From positions 1 to 63,951 of the forward strand of contig JAUYSM010000003.1 in the NCBI GenBank assembly GCA_030696315.1: a DNA stretch of 63,951 nucleotides, read 5' to 3'. Positions 59,730-63,951 of the stretch are shown here, piece after piece. Positions within the stretch are counted from its first letter, which is position 1; each line of letters opens with the position of its first letter. The translations under genes were made by a program, and so were the position numbers. This DNA comes from Pseudohongiella sp. (GTDB lineage Bacteria > Pseudomonadota > Gammaproteobacteria > Pseudomonadales > Pseudohongiellaceae). The notes under the pieces are model-generated. The model was not told the DNA's origin and made no database searches. It saw nothing but the letters and a program-made list of their open reading frames with translations.

Positions 59730-60227
59730 ATGGCAATCGAGATTGAACGTAAATTTCTGGTTGATGTTGACGTGTTGACACAATCCGGCGCGCTTGTCGA
59801 CGCAAAACGCATTGCGATCAGTCAGGCGTGGTTGAGCCGCAGCGACGATGCGGATGGCAACAAAGGCAACACGGTGCGCGTGCGCATCGCGGGTAACGAT
59901 GCGTTTCTGACGATCAAGGGCAAGACCACTGGCATCAGCCGGTCTGAGTTCGAATACCCAATACCGCTGAGTGACGCACAGCAATTGATGCAAATGTGTG
60001 TTGGCCACACCATCACTAAAACCCGCTATGTCATCCCTGTTGAAAATCACCTGTGGGAAGTCGATGAATTTCACGGCGCCCATCAGGGATTATGGCTGGC
60101 TGAGATTGAACTGAGGGAAGAACACGAGCACTTCAACAAGCCGCCATGGCTGGGAAAAGAGGTCTCGCATGACGCCCGCTACCGCAACTCAGTACTCGCG
60201 CTGCAGACCATGCCCGCAGATGACTGA
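59730..60227 (+). CDS. CYTH-domain protein (inorganic triphosphatase-like)
   Basis: 165 aa from ATG 59730. The N-terminal EIERKF (E4, E6, R7, K8) is the ExExK signature of the tunnel-fold CYTH/TTM family. Later motifs are RVRI, LTIKGKT, EFEYPIP, KTRYVIP, WEVDEFHGAHQGLWLAEIEL and ARYRNS, all standard. Single-domain bacterial members hydrolyse inorganic triphosphate with Mg. It follows btuB by 32 bp. Cytoplasmic. Confidence 0.93.
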   Translation: MAIEIERKFLVDVDVLTQSGALVDAKRIAISQAWLSRSDDADGNKGNTVRVRIAGNDAFLTIKGKTTGISRSEFEYPIPLSDAQQLMQMCVGHTITKTRYVIPVENHLWEVDEFHGAHQGLWLAEIELREEHEHFNKPPWLGKEVSHDARYRNSVLALQTMPADD

Positions 60228-60304
60228 AGTGTGGCTAAGTGGCTGGTATTAGGCAAGTACTTCGCCTATGCTTGGGTCAATCCCGCGACAAACAAGGATG
60301 TCTG

Positions 60305-63300
60305 ATGATCAATTGGCTGGCCGACAATCTGTTTCTGGTGTACCAGTTTTATGGTGCGGCGTTTGTAGTGCTGGGCGCGATTGCACTGGCATTGCCCCGC
60401 AACAGCCGATTGGCATTTTCCAGCAATCTGTGGCTTTTAGGATGTTTTGGCATCCTGCATGGCAGTCTGGAATTTGTGTTGGCAACTCTGCTGATAAAAC
60501 CCAGTGCAGGGCTCACGGTTTTTGGCAATTTTTTAACGTTGCTGTCATTTGTTGCCTTATTTGAATTCGGCCGCAGGGCTTTTATCAAAGCCGTTCCCGC
60601 CTATGCCATTGTGCTGCCACTGTCACTGCTCATACTGATATCGCTTGACCTGAATTCCGACACACTCAATGTGATTGGTCGTTATCTGTTTGGTGTGCCC
60701 GGTGCAGTGATGTCGGGATTGATATTTTTGCAGGCACGTTTCACCTCCACGTCCAGCTTGACCACCATTGATAACAGAGAGCAAAAAAAACGCGCGGACA
60801 TCTGGTTCTCAATCGCGGGTGTGACCTTGTTTGTATATGCCGGGCTCAGCATCTTTAATGGCGGGCCGGACGTGCTTCCGCTGTTTCCCACCACGCAGGA
60901 TTTCCTGCAACTGAGCGGAATGCCGGTTGCAGTCCCTCGTGCTTTGTGTGCGATTGTGCTGGTAATCGCACTAATGGCAATTGCGTACAAAACCACCTTC
61001 AGCATTGTGAATGACGTGGAAAATATGCTGCAAGGCATCGATGGTTTTGTGTATCGCTGCCGCAATGACCGTGAATGGTCGCTGATTTATATGGCCGGCA
61101 ACATCCATGAATTGTCAGGTTACACCATTAACGATTTTCGTCACCCGTCGGTCATCACCCTTGATCGTATGACCCACCCGGACGATCGCGATCGCGCGTG
61201 GAAAATAGTACAGGACGCGCTGGCCAGACGCTGTTCATATGACATTTCTTTTCGCATTATTACCCGTAGCGGTCGCAGCAACTGGGTCAGCGAACGTGGC
61301 GAAGGCATCTACGACGAGCTTGGCAATCTGTTGTACCTGCAAGGCCATGTGTTTGACGCGGACGAACTGGTGGAATCACGCAATCGCCTGGAGCGGGCAG
61401 AGCAACTGGGGGGGCTCGGGCACTGGGAACTTGATCCAGGCACCGGGCGTGGGCACTGGTCCAATCAGATGTTCCGGATGTTCAACCTGGATCTGGCAAA
61501 CGAACCACCAGACATCGAAACTTATCTGAAACTGGTACATCCGGATGATCGTGCTCAAGTGCTTGCAGCGATGAGTACCATGAACGAGAACAAGGCGCCA
61601 GACGCCAGTATCTACCGCACAAATCCCGAGGTTGGCCCCGCGCGCAGCTTAAAACCCAGCTGGCAGGCAATCCCTGACGCACAAGGCCGCATCCAACGCT
61701 TTTCCGGAACTGTGCTGGATGTCACAGAACAACAAACCACACTGGTAGCACTGCGTGAATCCGCGCAACAGCAACAACAATTATTGAACCTGGCACAACG
61801 TGAACAAGGACGCATGGCGGCGCTGCTGTCTGCCATGAGTATCGGCATTTTGTTTGAAGATAGGGCAGGCTGCGTGGAATATGTAAACCCGGCATTCCGG
61901 CGTATGTGGGCGGTTGATGAAAAAGCTGAACTGGTCGGCGTGACCACCCGCACCGTACTTGAACATTCTACGCACCGTTTTGCGCGGCCCGATCATGCGT
62001 CAAAACATGTCCTGCATGTACTCGACACCCATGAAATCAGTGAACGATTTGAGGTTGATCTGTATGACGGGCGCATACTGACACAATTGTCTTACCCGGT
62101 ATGCGATCCCGACGGTCGTGTCATGGGCCGGCTGTGGATCTACGAAGATGTGACCCATGAACGTCAGACAGCCCAGCAACTGGTGTATCTGGCAGAACAC
62201 GATCCATTGACCGGACTGCACAACCGCCATCGGTTCCAGCAGCAAATGGAATGGATGATCCTCAGTGCCAGACGCAACAATACCCACTTTGCGTTGTTGT
62301 ACTTTGATCTGGACGACTTTAAATATATCAACGACACCTTTGGTCATCGCGCAGGTGATACGGTGCTGGTGCGAACCGCTGGCGAGGTATCCAGCCTGGT
62401 CAGACAAGGTGAAATGTTCTCGCGCCTGGGAGGTGACGAATTTGCCATTCTCACCGAACTGGGCCCGAATGACTCACCTATCCCGCTGGCCGAACGTGTC
62501 CGCCATGCCATTGCGGCACTGCCCTTCCGATTCCGCGGCAGCAACTTACGCCTGACCACCAGCATTGGCATCACCATTTTCCCGCAACATGGTGACAATA
62601 CCGAGGACCTGATCGCGCACGCCGACAGCGCTATGTATCAGGCCAAAAATGCCGGCAAAAACAACTGGTCAATATATGACCCGGACAAAGATCTCAGCGA
62701 ACTGATGATCGCGCGCATGAATTGGGTCAGCCGCATTGCGACCTGCCTCGAGCAAGACTTACTGGAGCTGCACTTCCAGGGCATTTACAAAACCAGCGAT
62801 GGCACGATAAGCCATCTGGAAGCACTGGTGCGCATGCGCGACCCGGTGCATCCGGACTCCATCATCATGCCAGGGCAATTTATTCCGATTGCTGAAAAAA
62901 GCGGGCAGATTCTGGAGATAGACCGATGGGTGTTACGCGAAAGCATACGCACACTGGCCAGCCACCCGACACTGCCAGCGCTGGCGGTCAATATATCCGG
63001 TCGCAGCTTTGATGAGCCGGGTTTACCCAAAACCATCCACGCGCTGCTGCAGGAAATGAACGTGGCACCCGAGCGGCTGATCATTGAGTTGACCGAAACA
63101 GCCGCTGTCTCCGAGATGCAGGATGCTCAACGTTTTATCGAGGCACTGCAACAAACCGGCTGCCTGGTGTGCCTTGACGACTTTGGCACCGGGTTTTCAA
63201 CCTTTGCGTATCTGAAATACCTGGGCGTACAGGTGTTAAAAATCGACGGTCTGTTTATTCGTGACTTACCCAACAATCAGGACAACCAGGCCTTTGTCAA

Positions 63301-63460
63301 AGCCATGATTGATGTTGGGCGCGGTCTGCGCAAATTGATTGTCGCTGAGTTTGTAGAAGATCGCGCAACCTACGAGATGTTGTGCGCGCTGGGTGTGGAT
63401 ATGGTGCAGGGATACTATCTGGATCGCCCGATCGCGGAGCATCCGGCCCTCACATCATGA
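60305..63460 (+). CDS. membrane PAS-PAS-GGDEF-EAL c-di-GMP turnover protein
   Basis: 1051 aa from ATG 60305, with AAGGA 7 nt upstream. The N-terminal part (about 1-235) has six to seven helices, a MASE-like membrane sensor. Three PAS regions are likely: around 245-345 (IDGFVYRCRNDREWS), around 365-470 (LGGLGHWELDPGTGRGHW), and around 500-620 (LLSAMSIGILFEDRAGCVEYVNPAF). The GGDEF domain has intact GGDEF (709-713). The EAL domain has E839-A-L, VNIS, IELTET, DDFGTG, KIDGLF, AEFVED and QGYYLDRP, so both activities are possible. Which dominates is unknown. Confidence 0.92.
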   Translation: MINWLADNLFLVYQFYGAAFVVLGAIALALPRNSRLAFSSNLWLLGCFGILHGSLEFVLATLLIKPSAGLTVFGNFLTLLSFVALFEFGRRAFIKAVPAYAIVLPLSLLILISLDLNSDTLNVIGRYLFGVPGAVMSGLIFLQARFTSTSSLTTIDNREQKKRADIWFSIAGVTLFVYAGLSIFNGGPDVLPLFPTTQDFLQLSGMPVAVPRALCAIVLVIALMAIAYKTTFSIVNDVENMLQGIDGFVYRCRNDREWSLIYMAGNIHELSGYTINDFRHPSVITLDRMTHPDDRDRAWKIVQDALARRCSYDISFRIITRSGRSNWVSERGEGIYDELGNLLYLQGHVFDADELVESRNRLERAEQLGGLGHWELDPGTGRGHWSNQMFRMFNLDLANEPPDIETYLKLVHPDDRAQVLAAMSTMNENKAPDASIYRTNPEVGPARSLKPSWQAIPDAQGRIQRFSGTVLDVTEQQTTLVALRESAQQQQQLLNLAQREQGRMAALLSAMSIGILFEDRAGCVEYVNPAFRRMWAVDEKAELVGVTTRTVLEHSTHRFARPDHASKHVLHVLDTHEISERFEVDLYDGRILTQLSYPVCDPDGRVMGRLWIYEDVTHERQTAQQLVYLAEHDPLTGLHNRHRFQQQMEWMILSARRNNTHFALLYFDLDDFKYINDTFGHRAGDTVLVRTAGEVSSLVRQGEMFSRLGGDEFAILTELGPNDSPIPLAERVRHAIAALPFRFRGSNLRLTTSIGITIFPQHGDNTEDLIAHADSAMYQAKNAGKNNWSIYDPDKDLSELMIARMNWVSRIATCLEQDLLELHFQGIYKTSDGTISHLEALVRMRDPVHPDSIIMPGQFIPIAEKSGQILEIDRWVLRESIRTLASHPTLPALAVNISGRSFDEPGLPKTIHALLQEMNVAPERLIIELTETAAVSEMQDAQRFIEALQQTGCLVCLDDFGTGFSTFAYLKYLGVQVLKIDGLFIRDLPNNQDNQAFVKAMIDVGRGLRKLIVAEFVEDRATYEMLCALGVDMVQGYYLDRPIAEHPALTS

Positions 63461-63534
63461 CCATCGGCAGCTTGCAAATCACTGGGCTGCGCGTTAGTTT
63501 TGAATACATTCATAAAAACAACGAGGAGCACGTC

Positions 63535-63951
63535 ATGCCGCAGAAGAATACCCGGTTTAAATCCTGTTCCAGAGCTGCTACCCCAGGCTTGCTGGCATTG
63601 GCGGTGCTGGCAGCCTGCTCCCCAGCGATGGAAGACCACACAGAGCACGCCAGTGCATCACGACAAATTGATGTTGCCAATCCGGCCACAGACTTGCAGC
63701 TGGCTCTTCTGGAAGCCCAACCCGGTGACACCATCAGCCTGCCGGCAGGAACTTTCAATTTTGAACGCGGCCTGACCCTGAACGTCGACAATATCACGCT
63801 GCGTGGCGCTGGCATGGACAGCACGGTGCTGTCCTTCAAAAACCAGGTAGCCGGCGGAGAAGGTCTGCTGGTTAACGGCAACGGCTTTACTATCGAAGAC
63901 ATTGGCATCGAAGACAGTCGGGGCGACGCACTCAAAATAGCCCGTGGCGAT
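63535..63951 (+). CDS. parallel beta-helix lipoprotein, N-terminal part (runs off the window)
   Basis: 139 codons are present from ATG 63535, with GAGGAG 6 nt upstream. A lipoprotein signal with lipobox LAAC (C28) is followed by a linker and a right-handed beta-helix start: ALLEAQPGDTISLPAGTFNF, DNITLRGAGMDSTVLSF and IEDSRGDALKIARGD. This matches TIGR03805-type proteins with repeated helix turns, often exported and sugar-related. The 3' part lies beyond the window, so function and length are unknown. Confidence 0.85.
   Translation, partial: MPQKNTRFKSCSRAATPGLLALAVLAACSPAMEDHTEHASASRQIDVANPATDLQLALLEAQPGDTISLPAGTFNFERGLTLNVDNITLRGAGMDSTVLSFKNQVAGGEGLLVNGNGFTIEDIGIEDSRGDALKIARGD

Overview
This window looks like chromosome from a Gram-negative, respiring gammaproteobacterium, probably marine or aquatic. 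The signs are BtuB and a second TonB-type receptor, a complete cbb3 oxidase operon behind an FNR/Anr-type promoter, MarC and CcoGHIS, several c-di-GMP proteins and lipoprotein signal peptides. Most of it is GC-rich. One stretch of about 5.4 kb (roughly 2.3-7.8 kb) is clearly AT-richer and looks acquired.

Layout. 1-1.75 kb: two phosphatase-type genes (PhoD-like and an alkaline phosphatase superfamily member), then a spacer full of palindromes. 1.75-8 kb: a small membrane protein, then a compact RiPP operon (60-aa precursor, radical SAM/SPASM maturase, 2OG-Fe(II) oxygenase, HExxH-type hydroxylase) that converges on a large Sel1-repeat/DUF2971 protein. 8-17.7 kb: an M28 peptidase, a methyltransferase, hotdog thioesterases, an SRPBCC protein, an alanine symporter, MarC and a propeller-sensor diguanylate cyclase. 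17.8-25.9 kb: a seven-gene operon resembling the mycobacterial decaprenyl-phosphoryl-arabinose pathway (HAD-UbiA fusion, DprE1-like, DprE2-like), with a polytopic candidate glycosyltransferase, an epimerase, an FAD oxidoreductase and GtrA. 25.9-35.3 kb: a Ca/Na exchanger, a NosR-like FMN/Fe-S membrane protein and a TolC/adaptor/ABC export operon ending at a strong terminator. 35.3-44.4 kb: a TonB receptor with a polyglycine plug, RhlE, a NarL-type two-component pair and a REC-EAL-GAF-GGDEF protein. 44.4-55.3 kb: ccoNOQP-ccoGHIS and accessory genes. 55.4-64 kb: an unknown membrane protein, a cobalamin riboswitch with btuB, a CYTH protein, a PAS-GGDEF-EAL protein and the start of a beta-helix lipoprotein.

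The two systems most worth attention are the RiPP operon at 2533-5274 and the putative polyprenyl-phosphate-arabinose cassette at 17811-25852. In the RiPP operon the precursor ends in Y-D-R, H-N-R, H-N-R motifs suited to three-residue cyclophanes, and two different oxygenase types could decorate the peptide. In the arabinose cassette a lipid-linked furanose would be made in the cytoplasm, flipped by GtrA and transferred outside by the polytopic protein. A family of palindromes with 9-nt arms, found four times in the first 10 kb plus one decayed copy, is a third original feature. All function calls come from reading the sequence and recalling families; no searches were run.
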